Source: Ralstonia sp. NFACC01 (GTDB taxonomy: Bacteria; Pseudomonadota; Gammaproteobacteria; Burkholderiales; Burkholderiaceae). From it: a stretch of 42,883 bases of DNA. This document shows, one piece after another, positions 23,934-34,439 of this stretch (the first letter of the stretch is position 1; each line of letters starts with the position of its first letter). Below the pieces are notes generated by a model. That model was not told the DNA's origin and searched no databases. It saw only the letters and a program-made list of their open reading frames with translations. The stretch is from contig NZ_FOWV01000017.1 of NCBI RefSeq assembly GCF_900115545.1, forward strand, positions 1 through 42,883, given 5' to 3'. The position numbers and the translations under genes are program-made.

Positions 23934-24965
23934 TTAAGCGGCGTACATCGGGGACGAGGAAAACGCAGACGCTCCAATGGGCGTGGTGGGTCGGGCCAGT
24001 GGAGCCGCCTGAGCCCTCCGCTCGCGCGTAGGTGCAACGCCAAACGCGTCGCGGTAGCTCTTGCTGAAATGGCAGGCCGACTGAAAGCCGCACGCCATCG
24101 TGATATGCATGATGGACATGTCCGTCTGCAGCAGCAGTTCACGCGCGCGGCGCAGACGCAGTGTGAGGTAGTAGTGCGTCGGGGTCATCCCAAGATGGTC
24201 GCGAAACAGCCGTTGCAGCTGGCGTTGCGACATGCTTGCCAGGCGCGCCAGCTCTTCGCGCGAGAGCGGCTCCTCGATGTTGTTCTCCATGAGCGAGATG
24301 ACTTCGAACAGCGATTTATTGGCCGAGCCGAGCCGCGCCACGAGCGGCATTTTCTGCTGCGCGCCCGTATCCCGCACGTGCTCGACAATGAACTGCTCGG
24401 CAATCTGCGTGACACGCGCTGTACCCACGCGTTTGGCAATCAGGTTCAGCATCATGTCGAGCGGCGCCACGCCGCCGGTGCATGTGACGCGGTCCCGGTC
24501 GATCACAAAGAGTTCTTTGAGGAAGCGCGTCTCTGGAAACTCCTCTTTGAGCGCCGACATGTTCTCCCAATGGATCGCGCACGCATAGCCGGCAAGCAGC
24601 CCCGACCGTGCAAGCGCATACGTGCCGGTACACAGGCTTCCCAGGACGATGCCCTCACGTGCGGCGCGGCGCAGTGTGGAGAGGTGCTCAGTGGTCGTTG
24701 CGCGTTGAACATCGATACCGCCGCAGACGAAGACGATATCCGGCCGATCGATGGACGTCATGGGCTGGGTGTCGATCACCAATCCATTGCTGGCCATGAC
24801 GGGGCCCCCCTCCGGACTGACAATGGACCAGTGGTACAGCTCTTGGCCACTGAGATAGTTCGCCATGCGCAGCACTTCGATGGCGTTTGTGAACGCGATC
24901 ATCGTGAAGTTGGGCAGCGGCATGAACGCGAAATGCTGCAGTGACGCAGTTCGGTCGGACGACAT
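23934..24965 (-). CDS. GbdR/SouR-like AraC regulator with DJ-1/PfpI domain (copy 2)
   Basis: A 343-residue activator with the N-terminal DJ-1/PfpI (GATase1-like) domain (FAFMPLPNFTMIAFTNAIEV; GSLCTGTYALARSGLL at the elbow) and a C-terminal AraC domain (SREELARLASMSQRQLQRLF; MACGFQSACHFSKSYRDAFG). This architecture and the LPNF(S/T)MIAF start match regulators of glycine-betaine, dimethylglycine, sarcosine and carnitine catabolism. It is divergent from glyA-dgc across 458 bp, so it is a good candidate activator of that operon with dimethylglycine or betaine as inducer; which family member it corresponds to is not certain. A Ser/Pro/Ala-rich tail of about 30 residues follows the HTH. It is clearly similar to the gene at 41419. 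Confidence 0.88.
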   Translation of the reverse strand: MSSDRTASLQHFAFMPLPNFTMIAFTNAIEVLRMANYLSGQELYHWSIVSPEGGPVMASNGLVIDTQPMTSIDRPDIVFVCGGIDVQRATTTEHLSTLRRAAREGIVLGSLCTGTYALARSGLLAGYACAIHWENMSALKEEFPETRFLKELFVIDRDRVTCTGGVAPLDMMLNLIAKRVGTARVTQIAEQFIVEHVRDTGAQQKMPLVARLGSANKSLFEVISLMENNIEEPLSREELARLASMSQRQLQRLFRDHLGMTPTHYYLTLRLRRARELLLQTDMSIMHITMACGFQSACHFSKSYRDAFGVAPTRERRAQAAPLARPTTPIGASAFSSSPMYAA

Positions 24966-25423
24966 GGGGGCGTTCCTTCATTTCCGTTGGCCGTTCGTGC
25001 CGGGTTATCCCGATCATCGATTCAGGCTCTATTCGCTATTGATAGTGGGAATGCAACAACCGGGCCATACGGCGAAACCCTACTCATCCGGAGTGGGGAG
25101 GCGGGTGACCACGGCACGCCGCTCCGAATGCGTGATCCGGCGCACTCGCATGACGCGGGCTGCACCGCTGCAGTGCGCACGCGTATTGCAAAGCAGCATG
25201 CGCAGGACCGAGGCGCCTCCGAGCAGCACCCCGTTTCCGGATTTGTGCAAAACGGACGCGAATGGCGGAAAAGGAAAAGAACGCGTCTGAATTCGCCAAT
25301 CGACGACGAATCCGGGCGTCAAGAATAGAGCCGTCAGCAACGCAATGCCGATCAAGCGAAAGAGCGGGTATAGCGCGCTTCGCAAGCGATCAGGCAGCCT
25401 CCCACTCCATTCACGGACGCCCC
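24966..25423. other. Divergent intergenic region between the regulator and glyA, 458 bp
   Basis: No gene was supported. It should contain the promoters for the regulator and for the long glyA-dgc-gbc operon. The one dyad noticed is CCGTTT (25231-25236) with AAACGG (25250-25255). No glycine-riboswitch core was recognised. The glyA reading frame stays open upstream to 25262, but that extension has no family resemblance. Confidence 0.5.
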
Positions 25424-26698
25424 ATGTCGAACACGCAGTCATTCTTCTCGCAATCACTTGCCGAGCGCGACACGCCCATCCGCAGCTCGCTTCTGAAAGA
25501 ACTTGAGCGCCAGCAATCGCAAGTGGAGTTGATTGCGTCGGAGAACATCGTGTCGCGCGCCGTGCTCGAGGCACAGGGCTCGGTGTTGACCAACAAATAT
25601 GCGGAAGGCTATCCGGGCAAGCGCTATTACGGCGGCTGCGAATATGCAGACGAGGTGGAATCGCTCGCGATTGACCGTGTGAAGCAACTCTTCAACGCTG
25701 GCTTTGCCAATGTGCAGCCGCATTCGGGCGCCCAGGCAAACGGCTCCGTCATGCTTGCGCTCACCAAGCCGGGCGATACAGTGCTGGGCATGTCGCTTGA
25801 TGCAGGCGGGCACCTGACGCACGGCGCCAAGCCTGCCTTGTCAGGCAAATGGTTCAACGCAGTGCAGTACGGCGTCAGTCGCGACACGATGCTGATCGAC
25901 TACGAACAGGTCGAAAAGCTCGCGCACGAGCACAAGCCGAGCCTGATCATCGCTGGGTTTTCAGCGTATCCGCGCAAACTCGATTTCGCCCGGTTCCGCG
26001 CAATCGCCGACAGCGTTGGCGCAAAGCTGATGGTCGACATGGCGCACATTGCCGGCGTGATTGCGGCGGGCCGCCACGATAATCCAGTCGACCATGCTCA
26101 CGTCGTCACGTCGACCACGCACAAGACACTGCGTGGGCCCCGCGGCGGCTTCGTGCTCACCAACGACGATGAGATCGCCAAGAAGATCAATTCCGCTGTA
26201 TTCCCGGGGCTGCAAGGCGGCCCGTTGATGCACGTGATTGCCGGCAAGGCCGTTGCGTTTGGCGAGGCGCTCAAGCCCGAGTTCAAAACCTACATCGATA
26301 GCGTGCTGGCCAACGCCAAGGCGCTGGGTGAAGTGCTCAAGGCCGGCGGCGTTGACCTGGTCACCGGTGGCACCGATAACCATCTGCTGCTTGTTGACCT
26401 GCGGCCCAAGGGGCTCAAGGGTACGCAGGTGGAGCAGGCGCTCGAGCGCGCCGGTATCACCTGCAACAAGAACGGCATTCCCTTCGATACCGAGAAACCG
26501 ACCATCACATCGGGCATCCGTCTCGGTACGCCCGCCGCCACCACGCGCGGTTTCGGGGTGACCGAGTTCGAGCAGATCGGCCGCTTGATCCTGGAGGTCT
26601 TCGATGCGCTGCGTGCCAATCCGGACGGCGATCAAGCCACCGAGCAGCGTGTGCGCCGCGAGATCTTCGCGCTGTGCGATCGCTTTCCGATCTACTGA
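25424..26698 (+). CDS. glyA: Serine hydroxymethyltransferase
   Basis: A 424-residue PLP enzyme that interconverts glycine and serine with 5,10-methylene-tetrahydrofolate. The PLP lysine is Lys234 in [14 protein letters not shown]. The N-terminal [20 protein letters not shown] and [17 protein letters not shown] are classic SHMT blocks. ATG 25424 gives the normal length and the typical N-terminus. It heads the operon, 30 bp before the M19-like gene. Here it uses the C1 unit that SoxBDAG loads onto folate to convert sarcosine-derived glycine to serine. It is probably a catabolic paralogue of the housekeeping enzyme, as seen in other betaine degraders. Confidence 0.96.
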   Translation: MSNTQSFFSQSLAERDTPIRSSLLKELERQQSQVELIASENIVSRAVLEAQGSVLTNKYAEGYPGKRYYGGCEYADEVESLAIDRVKQLFNAGFANVQPHSGAQANGSVMLALTKPGDTVLGMSLDAGGHLTHGAKPALSGKWFNAVQYGVSRDTMLIDYEQVEKLAHEHKPSLIIAGFSAYPRKLDFARFRAIADSVGAKLMVDMAHIAGVIAAGRHDNPVDHAHVVTSTTHKTLRGPRGGFVLTNDDEIAKKINSAVFPGLQGGPLMHVIAGKAVAFGEALKPEFKTYIDSVLANAKALGEVLKAGGVDLVTGGTDNHLLLVDLRPKGLKGTQVEQALERAGITCNKNGIPFDTEKPTITSGIRLGTPAATTRGFGVTEFEQIGRLILEVFDALRANPDGDQATEQRVRREIFALCDRFPIY

Positions 26699-26728
26699 CC
26701 TGGCTGACTGACCGAACCGGAGGAACAC

Positions 26729-27700
<972 letters not shown>

Positions 27701-27745
27701 GCCCCATCGAATTCAGCGATCTCATTTACAAGAAAACCGGCCGTG

Positions 27746-27762
27746 CCCCGCAAGCTTCGGGG
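27746..27762 (+). other. Small intra-operon hairpin
   Basis: CCCCG and CGGGG flank a 7-base loop in the 137-bp gap between the M19-like and V4R genes. There is no U-tract, so it is more likely an RNA-processing or stability element than a terminator. Confidence 0.35.
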
Positions 27763-27837
27763 TGCGCAGGGGATGTCGTGTCTGCAATACCTGCAGCAAA
27801 GCGGCACACCGACGGCCTTCCTCACGGAGTCATTGCA

Positions 27838-28371
27838 ATGCCACCTCAACTGCCGATCAACGTCGATCCCAACACCGGCGTCTGGACTACCGATGCACTG
27901 CCGATGCTGTATGTGCCCCGTCATTTCTTCACGAACAACCACACGGCTGTCGAAGAGGCGCTGGGGCGCGATGCGTATGCGGAGATTCTCTACAAGGCCG
28001 GCTACAAGTCCGCATACCACTGGTGCGACAAGGAAGCCAAGCTGCACTGCCTTGCGGGGATGGCCGTGTTCGAGCATTACCTGAAGCGTTTGTCCCAGCG
28101 CGGCTGGGGTCTGTTCTCGATTCTGGAAGCGGACCCAGCGACAGCACGCGCCAAGATCGAACTGTGTCACTCATCGTTCGTACTCGCGCAACCGGGCCGC
28201 GAAGGCAAGCTCTGCTACATGTTCGCCGGCTGGTTTGCGGGGGCGATGGACTGGGTCAACGATACCGCGCCGGAAGGAAAGGGCGCGCCGCGTGCGCAGT
28301 CAAGGGAGGTGCAGTGTGCGGCGGAAGGCCATGACAACTGCATTTTCGAAGTGTCGCCGATTGCGCATTGA
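27838..28371 (+). CDS. V4R-domain protein of the dgc operon, function unknown
   Basis: A 177-residue cytoplasmic protein starting at ATG 27838 behind CGGAG. The C-terminal half resembles the V4R (4-vinyl-reductase) small-molecule-binding domain; its diagnostic end is VQCAAEGHDNCIFEVSP, with Cys160 and Cys168 in a C-x7-C pattern. The N-terminal region (PRHFFTNNHTAVEEALG) starts like other V4R sensors. Equivalent genes lie between the dipeptidase-like gene and dgcA in Pseudomonas (PA5397). V4R domains bind hydrophobic ligands or metal-tetrapyrrole precursors, but no role is established here. It lies 60 bp before dgcA. An in-frame upstream ATG at 27778 lacks a ribosome site. Confidence 0.8.
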   Translation: MPPQLPINVDPNTGVWTTDALPMLYVPRHFFTNNHTAVEEALGRDAYAEILYKAGYKSAYHWCDKEAKLHCLAGMAVFEHYLKRLSQRGWGLFSILEADPATARAKIELCHSSFVLAQPGREGKLCYMFAGWFAGAMDWVNDTAPEGKGAPRAQSREVQCAAEGHDNCIFEVSPIAH

Positions 28372-28431
28372 TGCGCTGACACAAGACAACACCCGCAACA
28401 CGACACACACGAACGCCAGAGGTCGCCAGCG

Positions 28432-30495
28432 ATGCGTTATCCCCACCTGTTTAAACCCCTGCAGCTCAACCAGTTGACGTTGCGCAATCGGATCGTCAGC
28501 ACGGCGCACGCAGAGGTGTATGCGGAGCCGGACGGTCTGCCGGGCGAGCGCTATATCCGCTACTACGAGGAAAAGGCCAAGGGCGGTGTGGGCCTGGCCG
28601 TGTGCGGCGGTTCGAGCCCCGTGTCGATCGATAGCCCCCAGGGCTGGTGGAAGTCTGTGAATCTGGCTACCGACAGGATCATCGACCCGCTCGCGCGGCT
28701 GGCCGAAACGATACACCGGCACGGCGCGAAGATCATGATTCAGGCCACGCACATGGGTCGCCGTTCTGCATTCCACGGTGAACACTGGCCGCACCTCATG
28801 TCGCCTTCCGGCGTGCGCGAGCCCGTGCACCGAGGCAACGCCAAGATCATCGAGGTGGAAGAGATTCGCCGCATCATTGCCGATTTCGCTGCAGCGGCGA
28901 AGCGAGTCAAGGCGGCCGGCATGGACGGTATCGAAATCTCGGCAGCGCATCAGCATCTGATCGACCAGTTCTGGAGCCCGCGCACCAACCACCGCACCGA
29001 CGAATGGGGCGGCAGTCTTGAGAACCGCCTGCGCTTCGGTGTCGAGGTATTGCAGGCAGTACGCGAGGCAGTTGGCAAGGATTTCTGTGTCGGGCTGCGC
29101 ATGTGCGGCGACGAATTCCATGAAGACGGTCTCGACCACGAGCAACTGAAAGAGATCGCGCAAGCGATGTCTGAAACCGGCCTGATCGACTATCTCGGCG
29201 TGATCGGCTCGGGAGCGGACACCCACAACACGCTCGCGAACTGCATGCCCCCCATGGCATTGCCGCCGGAGCCGTTTGTACATCTTGCGGCCGGCATCAA
29301 GTCAGTCGTGAAGGTGCCCATCATGCATGCACAGAGTATTCGCGATGCGGGCCAGGCCGAACGCCTGCTTGCGAGCGGGATGATCGACCTCGTGGGCATG
29401 ACGCGTGCGCAGATGGCTGATCCGCATATGGTCATCAAGATTCGCGATGGCCGCGAGGACGAGATCAAGCAGTGCGTGGGCGCGAATTACTGCATTGACC
29501 GCCAGTACAACGGCCTTGATGTTCTGTGCATCCAGAACGCTGCGACCTCGCGCGAACAGACGATGCCGCACGTGATTGAGAAATCGCGCGGCCCGAAGCG
29601 CAAGGTGGTCGTCGTGGGAGCCGGGCCCGCTGGGCTCGAGGCGGCACGCGTTGCGCGATCGCGTGGCCACGACGTTGTGCTGTTCGAAAAAAATCAGGAG
29701 GTGGGTGGGCAGATCATGCTCGCTGCCAAGGCGCCGCAGCGCGAGCAGATGTCGGGCATCGTTCGGTGGTTCGACATGGAGACGAAGCGCCTGGGCGTGG
29801 ACCGACGGCTTGGAGTGGAAGTCGACACGAAGGCGATCATGGCCGAACGGCCTGACATCATCGTGCTCGCCACGGGTGGCCGGGCCTTCTCTGATCAGGT
29901 GCCGGACTGGGGCGTCGCCGGCGGGCTGGCGGTCAGCTCGTGGGACATCCTCTCCGGCAAGGTCGAGCCGAAGCAGAACGTACTCGTCTATGACGGCGTC
30001 AGCACGCACGCCGGCGCGGGTGTCGCCGACTTCATCGCCAGCCGCGGCTCCAAGGTCGAGATTGTCACGCCCGATGTGAAGGTTGCCGACGATTGCGGCG
30101 GCACGACATTCCCGATCTTCTACCGGCGCCTGTACGCGCAAGGGGTCATCCACACGCCCAACTACTGGCTTGACCGGGTGTACGAGGAAGACGGCAAGAA
30201 GATCGCGGTGCTGCGTAACGAATACACCGAGGAACTGGAGGAGCGAGCCGTCGACCAGGTGGTCATCGAGAACGGCAGCACGCCCAACGACGCGCTGTAC
30301 TGGAAGCTGAAGCCGGAGTCGGTGAACAGCGGGCAGATCGACGTGCATAAGCTGTTTGCGGCCGAGCCGCAGCCGTGGCTGTCGGAGGAACTGGGCAATG
30401 GCCGGTTTCTGCTGTTCCGCGTTGGTGACTGCATTTCGATGCACAACATCCACGGCGCGATCTACGACGCGCTGCGCCTCGTGAAGGATTTCTGA
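28432..30495 (+). CDS. dgcA: Dimethylglycine demethylase subunit DgcA
   Basis: A 687-residue flavoprotein of the trimethylamine-dehydrogenase/old-yellow-enzyme family, which with DgcB removes a methyl group from dimethylglycine to give sarcosine and formaldehyde. The N-terminal FMN barrel (1-340) includes KIMIQATHMGRRS and ISAAHQHLIDQFWSP. The Fe-S region has Cys348, Cys354 and Cys366; the position of the fourth cysteine is Ala351 (CVGANYC). The C-terminal FAD/NAD-type domain starts KVVVVGAGPAGLEAARVA (about residue 390). The gene is separated from dgcB by two bases. AGAGG lies upstream of the ATG. Confidence 0.95.
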   Translation: MRYPHLFKPLQLNQLTLRNRIVSTAHAEVYAEPDGLPGERYIRYYEEKAKGGVGLAVCGGSSPVSIDSPQGWWKSVNLATDRIIDPLARLAETIHRHGAKIMIQATHMGRRSAFHGEHWPHLMSPSGVREPVHRGNAKIIEVEEIRRIIADFAAAAKRVKAAGMDGIEISAAHQHLIDQFWSPRTNHRTDEWGGSLENRLRFGVEVLQAVREAVGKDFCVGLRMCGDEFHEDGLDHEQLKEIAQAMSETGLIDYLGVIGSGADTHNTLANCMPPMALPPEPFVHLAAGIKSVVKVPIMHAQSIRDAGQAERLLASGMIDLVGMTRAQMADPHMVIKIRDGREDEIKQCVGANYCIDRQYNGLDVLCIQNAATSREQTMPHVIEKSRGPKRKVVVVGAGPAGLEAARVARSRGHDVVLFEKNQEVGGQIMLAAKAPQREQMSGIVRWFDMETKRLGVDRRLGVEVDTKAIMAERPDIIVLATGGRAFSDQVPDWGVAGGLAVSSWDILSGKVEPKQNVLVYDGVSTHAGAGVADFIASRGSKVEIVTPDVKVADDCGGTTFPIFYRRLYAQGVIHTPNYWLDRVYEEDGKKIAVLRNEYTEELEERAVDQVVIENGSTPNDALYWKLKPESVNSGQIDVHKLFAAEPQPWLSEELGNGRFLLFRVGDCISMHNIHGAIYDALRLVKDF

Positions 30496-30497
30496 CC

Positions 30498-32423
30498 ATG
30501 AATCCGGCCTTTCTGATTACCGCGCTGCTGTGGCTGTCGGTGGCGGGGCTCGTGTTTGCGGTGGCCAAGCGTGCCTCGTACTGGCGTCTGGGGCGCGCGG
30601 CTGCGGGCGATGAGTTCGGCATTGCAAACTTGTTCACGATTCCGAAACGCTACTTTGTCGACCTGCACCACGTGGTGGCGCGTGATCCGTACATCGCCAA
30701 GACGCACGTGGCGACCGCGGGCGGCGCGATTGCCGCACTCGCGCTGGTGTTCGTCAACTACGGCTTTGCCATCTATTCGCCCTGGCTCGACAAGCTGATC
30801 TTCGTCGCAGCGCTGGCGATGCTGATTGGTGTGGTGTTCGTCTGGCGACGCCGTGCAGCGAAGATTGTGCCTGCGCGCCTGTCACGCGGTCCGTGGAATA
30901 CGCTGCCATGGCTGCTCGGCGCGTTCGCGCTCGGCCTTGTTCTGTTCGTGATCGTGCCGACGGAGATGATGTCAGGTGCGTTTGCCGTGCTGTGCGCAGT
31001 GCTGATCGGCGTCGGTGCGTTCGCGATGACGTTTGGCGCTGCGAAGGGCGGGCCGATGAAGCACGCGATGGCGGGTCTGCTGCATCTGGCCTTCCACCCG
31101 CGTCAGGAGCGTTTTGCCGGTACGCCCGAAGCGTTCACCGGCAGCGGAACGGCGACGCCGCCGACCGCGTTGAAGCTGCCCGACATCGAGCACCAGGAAT
31201 ACGGCGTTGCCAAACCGGTCGAGTTCCGCTGGAACCAGCTGCTGAGCTTTGACGCCTGCGTGCAATGCGGCAAGTGTGAAGCGGCTTGCCCCGCGTTCGC
31301 CTCCGGCCAGCCATTGAACCCGAAGAAGCTGATCCAGGATCTTGTCGTCGGAATGGCAGGCGGCACCGATGCCGCCTATGCGGGCAGCCCCACGCCAGGT
31401 CTCGCGGTCGGCCAGCATCGTGGCGAGCCGAACGGCTCCATCGTGTCTGGGTTGATCGAAGCGCAGACGCTGTGGTCGTGTACAACCTGCCGCGCCTGCG
31501 TGCAGGAGTGCCCGATGCTGATCGAACATGTAGACGCGATTGTCGACATGCGGCGCAACCAGACCCTCGTGCATGGCACGGTGCCGGGCAAGGGCGCTGA
31601 AGTGCTGGCCAACCTGCGCGAGACCGGCACCATGGGTGGTTACGACACGGCGGCGCGTTACGACTGGGCGGTCGATCTGAATGCGCCCATTGCTCAGGCT
31701 GGCAAGCCGGTCGACGTGCTTTTCGTAGCGGGCGAGGGTGCGTTTGAGATGCGCTACCAACGTACCTTGCGCGCGGTCGTCAAGGTGCTGAACAAGGCGG
31801 GCGTCGACTACGCTGTCCTCGGCAACGTGGAAACGGACACGGGTGACGTCGCGCGCCGGCTGGGCGATGAAGCAACGTTTCAGAAGATGGCGAGGACGCT
31901 GATCGGCACATTGTCGACGCTGTCTTACAAGCAGATCGTCACCGCTGACCCGCACGTCATGCACAGCCTGCGCAACGAATACCGCGCACTCGGGTTGCGC
32001 GTGACCGTCAAGCATCACACAACGTACCTGGCGGAGCTTGCAGCCAGCGGAAAGATTGCGCCGAAGGCCGTCGACGCACTGCGCGAGAAGCGCACGACCT
32101 ATCACGACCCGTGCTACCTCGGGCGCTACAACGGCGAGACAGACGCCCCCCGCAAGCTTCTCAAGACGATCGGCATCCAGGTGGTCGAGATGGAGCGAAA
32201 CGGCATGCGCGGCCGCTGTTGCGGCGGTGGTGGCGGCGCTCCGTTGACGGACATCCCCGGCAAGCAGCGCATTCCCGATATCCGCATTGCCGATGCGCGT
32301 GCCGTCAACGCGGATGTTGTTGCGGTTGCCTGCCCGAACTGCACTGCGATGCTCGAAGGTGTGGTGGGCCCACGCCCAGACGTGCTCGACGTGGCTGAAC
32401 TGGTTGCTGCTTCGCTGGAGTGA
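30498..32423 (+). CDS. dgcB: Dimethylglycine demethylase subunit DgcB (membrane Fe-S protein)
   Basis: A 641-residue protein linking DgcA to electron transport. The first 200 residues contain about five transmembrane segments. Two 4Fe-4S ferredoxin motifs follow, CVQCGKCEAACP (about 252-263) and CTTCRACVQECP (about 329-340). The C-terminal half has two CCG-type blocks (YHDPCYLGRYNG with RCCGGGGGAP, and CPNCTAM), as in heterodisulfide-reductase/GlpC-type subunits. Electrons from dimethylglycine would pass to the ETF encoded next or to quinone. It lies four bases before etfA. Confidence 0.94.
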   Translation: MNPAFLITALLWLSVAGLVFAVAKRASYWRLGRAAAGDEFGIANLFTIPKRYFVDLHHVVARDPYIAKTHVATAGGAIAALALVFVNYGFAIYSPWLDKLIFVAALAMLIGVVFVWRRRAAKIVPARLSRGPWNTLPWLLGAFALGLVLFVIVPTEMMSGAFAVLCAVLIGVGAFAMTFGAAKGGPMKHAMAGLLHLAFHPRQERFAGTPEAFTGSGTATPPTALKLPDIEHQEYGVAKPVEFRWNQLLSFDACVQCGKCEAACPAFASGQPLNPKKLIQDLVVGMAGGTDAAYAGSPTPGLAVGQHRGEPNGSIVSGLIEAQTLWSCTTCRACVQECPMLIEHVDAIVDMRRNQTLVHGTVPGKGAEVLANLRETGTMGGYDTAARYDWAVDLNAPIAQAGKPVDVLFVAGEGAFEMRYQRTLRAVVKVLNKAGVDYAVLGNVETDTGDVARRLGDEATFQKMARTLIGTLSTLSYKQIVTADPHVMHSLRNEYRALGLRVTVKHHTTYLAELAASGKIAPKAVDALREKRTTYHDPCYLGRYNGETDAPRKLLKTIGIQVVEMERNGMRGRCCGGGGGAPLTDIPGKQRIPDIRIADARAVNADVVAVACPNCTAMLEGVVGPRPDVLDVAELVAASLE

Positions 32424-32427
32424 ATCG

Positions 32428-33606
32428 ATGAACACGATCAAACGAATCGATCCGCGCCGGCCGTTCATCATCACGGCCGCCGGGGTGAAGCGGATCACAC
32501 TCGGGGAGATTGGCAGCTCGGATGCCAACGTGGCGCACTGGCCCACGCTCAGCCACGGTGGCACTGCGGCCAAGCCGCGCCGCACGTTGACCGACCCAAA
32601 GCATGTGCTGCTCGTCGCGGCGCACAGCGAGCGCGGCGCACTGGACGAGCACGCATGCCAAGCCGTTGCCGCTGCTGCGCTGCTGGCGGATACACACACT
32701 GAAGTCGTGCTGGTGGTCTTCGGTGAGCTGAAGGATGACGCGGCGGCGCTTGGTGTCGACAAGCTCGTCGAGCTTGCGGGCTTTGACCGCCGGGTTTTTG
32801 CTCCAGAAAGCGAACTGCAGGCGCTGCAGGCGTGCGTTGCCGCATTTGCACCGAAGAACGTATTTCTGCCTGACAACGCGATCGGCGACGGTGACCTCGG
32901 CCGCCGCTATGCAGCTTCCGCCGGCGCAAGCATTGGCGCGCACATCGTCGAAATCAACGCGCAGCATGTTGGCGCCTATGCCCACGCCAAGCGGGCGTTC
33001 GCAACGCGCTCGCTGCCCGACGTGATCCTGCTCGCACAGAACGCGGTGGATGCGAAGCTGCCGTTCGTGGGCGCCGGCGAGCGGCTGCCCAGCGATTTCA
33101 TAGACGTTGCGGCCCCTGCAGCGCAACGAACACGCGATCTTGGCCTGGAAGACCTCGACGCTGCGCAGGTGGCGCTCGAGGAAGCGGATTTCATCGTCTC
33201 GGCCGGCAATGGCGTATCCGACATTCCATCGTTCGAACGATTGGCTGATGTGCTGGGCGCCGCGGTTGCAGCGAGTCGGGTCGCGGTCGACAACGGACAT
33301 TTCAAGCGCGATAAACAGGTAGGCGCCACAGGCAAGACAGTGGACGCGAGCGTCTACATCGCGTTTGGCATTTCCGGCGCCGTGCAGCACTTGCAAGGCA
33401 TCAAGGATTGCCGCCACGTGATTGCCGTGAATCTTGACGGCAGCGCCCCAATTGCAAAGCGTGCTGACTTGACCGTGGTGGGCGATGCTCAGGCAACGAT
33501 CGCGGCGCTGATCGAGCAGGTTCAGAGCGCACGCGCAGCCCACGCGGCCCGCGGACAGCCGCCGGCTGCGGTGGGTAACCGTGAACCGGAAGGAGTTGCA
33601 GCATGA
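32428..33606 (+). CDS. etfA: Electron transfer flavoprotein alpha subunit (dgc-associated)
   Basis: A 392-residue FixB/EtfA protein. The C-terminal FAD domain is clear: SAGNGVSDIPSFERLADVLGA, then QVGATGKTVDASVYIAFGIS and GAVQHLQGI. It has about 55 extra N-terminal residues before the usual alpha-subunit start (KHVLLVAAHSERGALDEH), making it longer than general EtfA proteins (about 310-320). ATG 32428 begins four bases after dgcB; the frame is open upstream but overlaps dgcB. Its stop overlaps the etfB start (ATGA). The pair is probably dedicated to dimethylglycine oxidation. Confidence 0.92.
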   Translation: MNTIKRIDPRRPFIITAAGVKRITLGEIGSSDANVAHWPTLSHGGTAAKPRRTLTDPKHVLLVAAHSERGALDEHACQAVAAAALLADTHTEVVLVVFGELKDDAAALGVDKLVELAGFDRRVFAPESELQALQACVAAFAPKNVFLPDNAIGDGDLGRRYAASAGASIGAHIVEINAQHVGAYAHAKRAFATRSLPDVILLAQNAVDAKLPFVGAGERLPSDFIDVAAPAAQRTRDLGLEDLDAAQVALEEADFIVSAGNGVSDIPSFERLADVLGAAVAASRVAVDNGHFKRDKQVGATGKTVDASVYIAFGISGAVQHLQGIKDCRHVIAVNLDGSAPIAKRADLTVVGDAQATIAALIEQVQSARAAHAARGQPPAAVGNREPEGVAA

Positions 33607-34388
33607 GCGCCCCGCGACAGTTGAAGCGCATTGCGGTGCTGGTGTCGGTTGGCCGTCATCCGGTCAGCGGCGCCTTGCGTTACAGCCGCAACGATGCGGT
33701 TGCTCTTGAGATCGGCCGCCAGCTTGCCGATCGCCATGTTGCACAACTTGACGTCATCCATGCGGGCGATCCGGCAAATCCGGCGCTTGCCGAATATCTC
33801 GCGCTCGGCGCACGCGAAGTCGACGTGCTGACTTGCAATGAGGGTGACGATGCAGCGGCCATGCTCGCAGCGCGGTTGCAGGGCTGCGACCTGGTCCTGA
33901 CCGGCGTGCGAGCCGAAGGTGCGTACGACACCGGTGTGTTGCCGTATCGCGTTGCCGCATTGCTGGGCTACCCGATTGTTGGCGCGGCCGTCGACATTGC
34001 AGTCAATGATGGCCGTGCTGCTGTGCGGCAGTTCCTACCCAAGGGGCTGCGCCGGCGCGTCGATACTTCGTTGCCGGCCGTCATTGCAGTGCACCCGTTG
34101 GCCAATGCACATCCCCGCTACGCGTACGCGCGGTTACGGGCAGGCGATGTGCGCTGGGCAAGTGTGACGGCCGTTGCAGATGCCGAGGCGTCTGCGTGGA
34201 CGCTCGGCCCGATCGAGCGCAAGCCGGTCAAGCTCGCGGCGGCGGAGAAGCGTTCCGGCCACGCGCGGATGCTTTCGGCAACCACCACCGAAAGCCGGGG
34301 TGGCAACGTCGTAATTGACGGAAGTTCTGTCGAAAAAGCGCAAGTCATCCTGGCTTATTTGCGCGAGCATCAGCTCATCGACTACTGA
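33603..34388 (+). CDS. etfB: Electron transfer flavoprotein beta subunit (dgc-associated)
   Basis: A 261-residue FixA/EtfB protein that pairs with the preceding EtfA. It begins RIAVLVSVGRHPVSGALRYSRND, the beta-subunit pattern of a short strand plus substrate loop, and the central CDLVLTGVRAEGAYDTGVLPYRVA is the family's nucleotide-contact region. The C-terminal recognition-helix region that usually reads SKPLD or similar is diverged, as in other demethylase-linked ETFs. Its start overlaps etfA by four bases. gbcA follows after 51 bp. Confidence 0.9.
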   Translation: MSAPRQLKRIAVLVSVGRHPVSGALRYSRNDAVALEIGRQLADRHVAQLDVIHAGDPANPALAEYLALGAREVDVLTCNEGDDAAAMLAARLQGCDLVLTGVRAEGAYDTGVLPYRVAALLGYPIVGAAVDIAVNDGRAAVRQFLPKGLRRRVDTSLPAVIAVHPLANAHPRYAYARLRAGDVRWASVTAVADAEASAWTLGPIERKPVKLAAAEKRSGHARMLSATTTESRGGNVVIDGSSVEKAQVILAYLREHQLIDY

Positions 34389-34439
34389 TTTGAACCTGTC
34401 GGCAAGAACTAAAGAGACGCAAGGAATCCGGAGCAGACG

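Noticed and set aside
24966-25423. Glycine riboswitch before glyA
   Set aside because: The conserved tandem-aptamer core was not recognised on inspection; a covariance-model search would be decisive.
25262-25423. N-terminal extension of GlyA
   Set aside because: The in-frame extension has no SHMT similarity and the family N-terminus begins at the ATG at 25424.
30972-32876. 634-codon open frame antisense to dgcB and etfA
   Set aside because: Both sense genes are certain from cysteine motifs and the FAD site; the antisense product is low-complexity.
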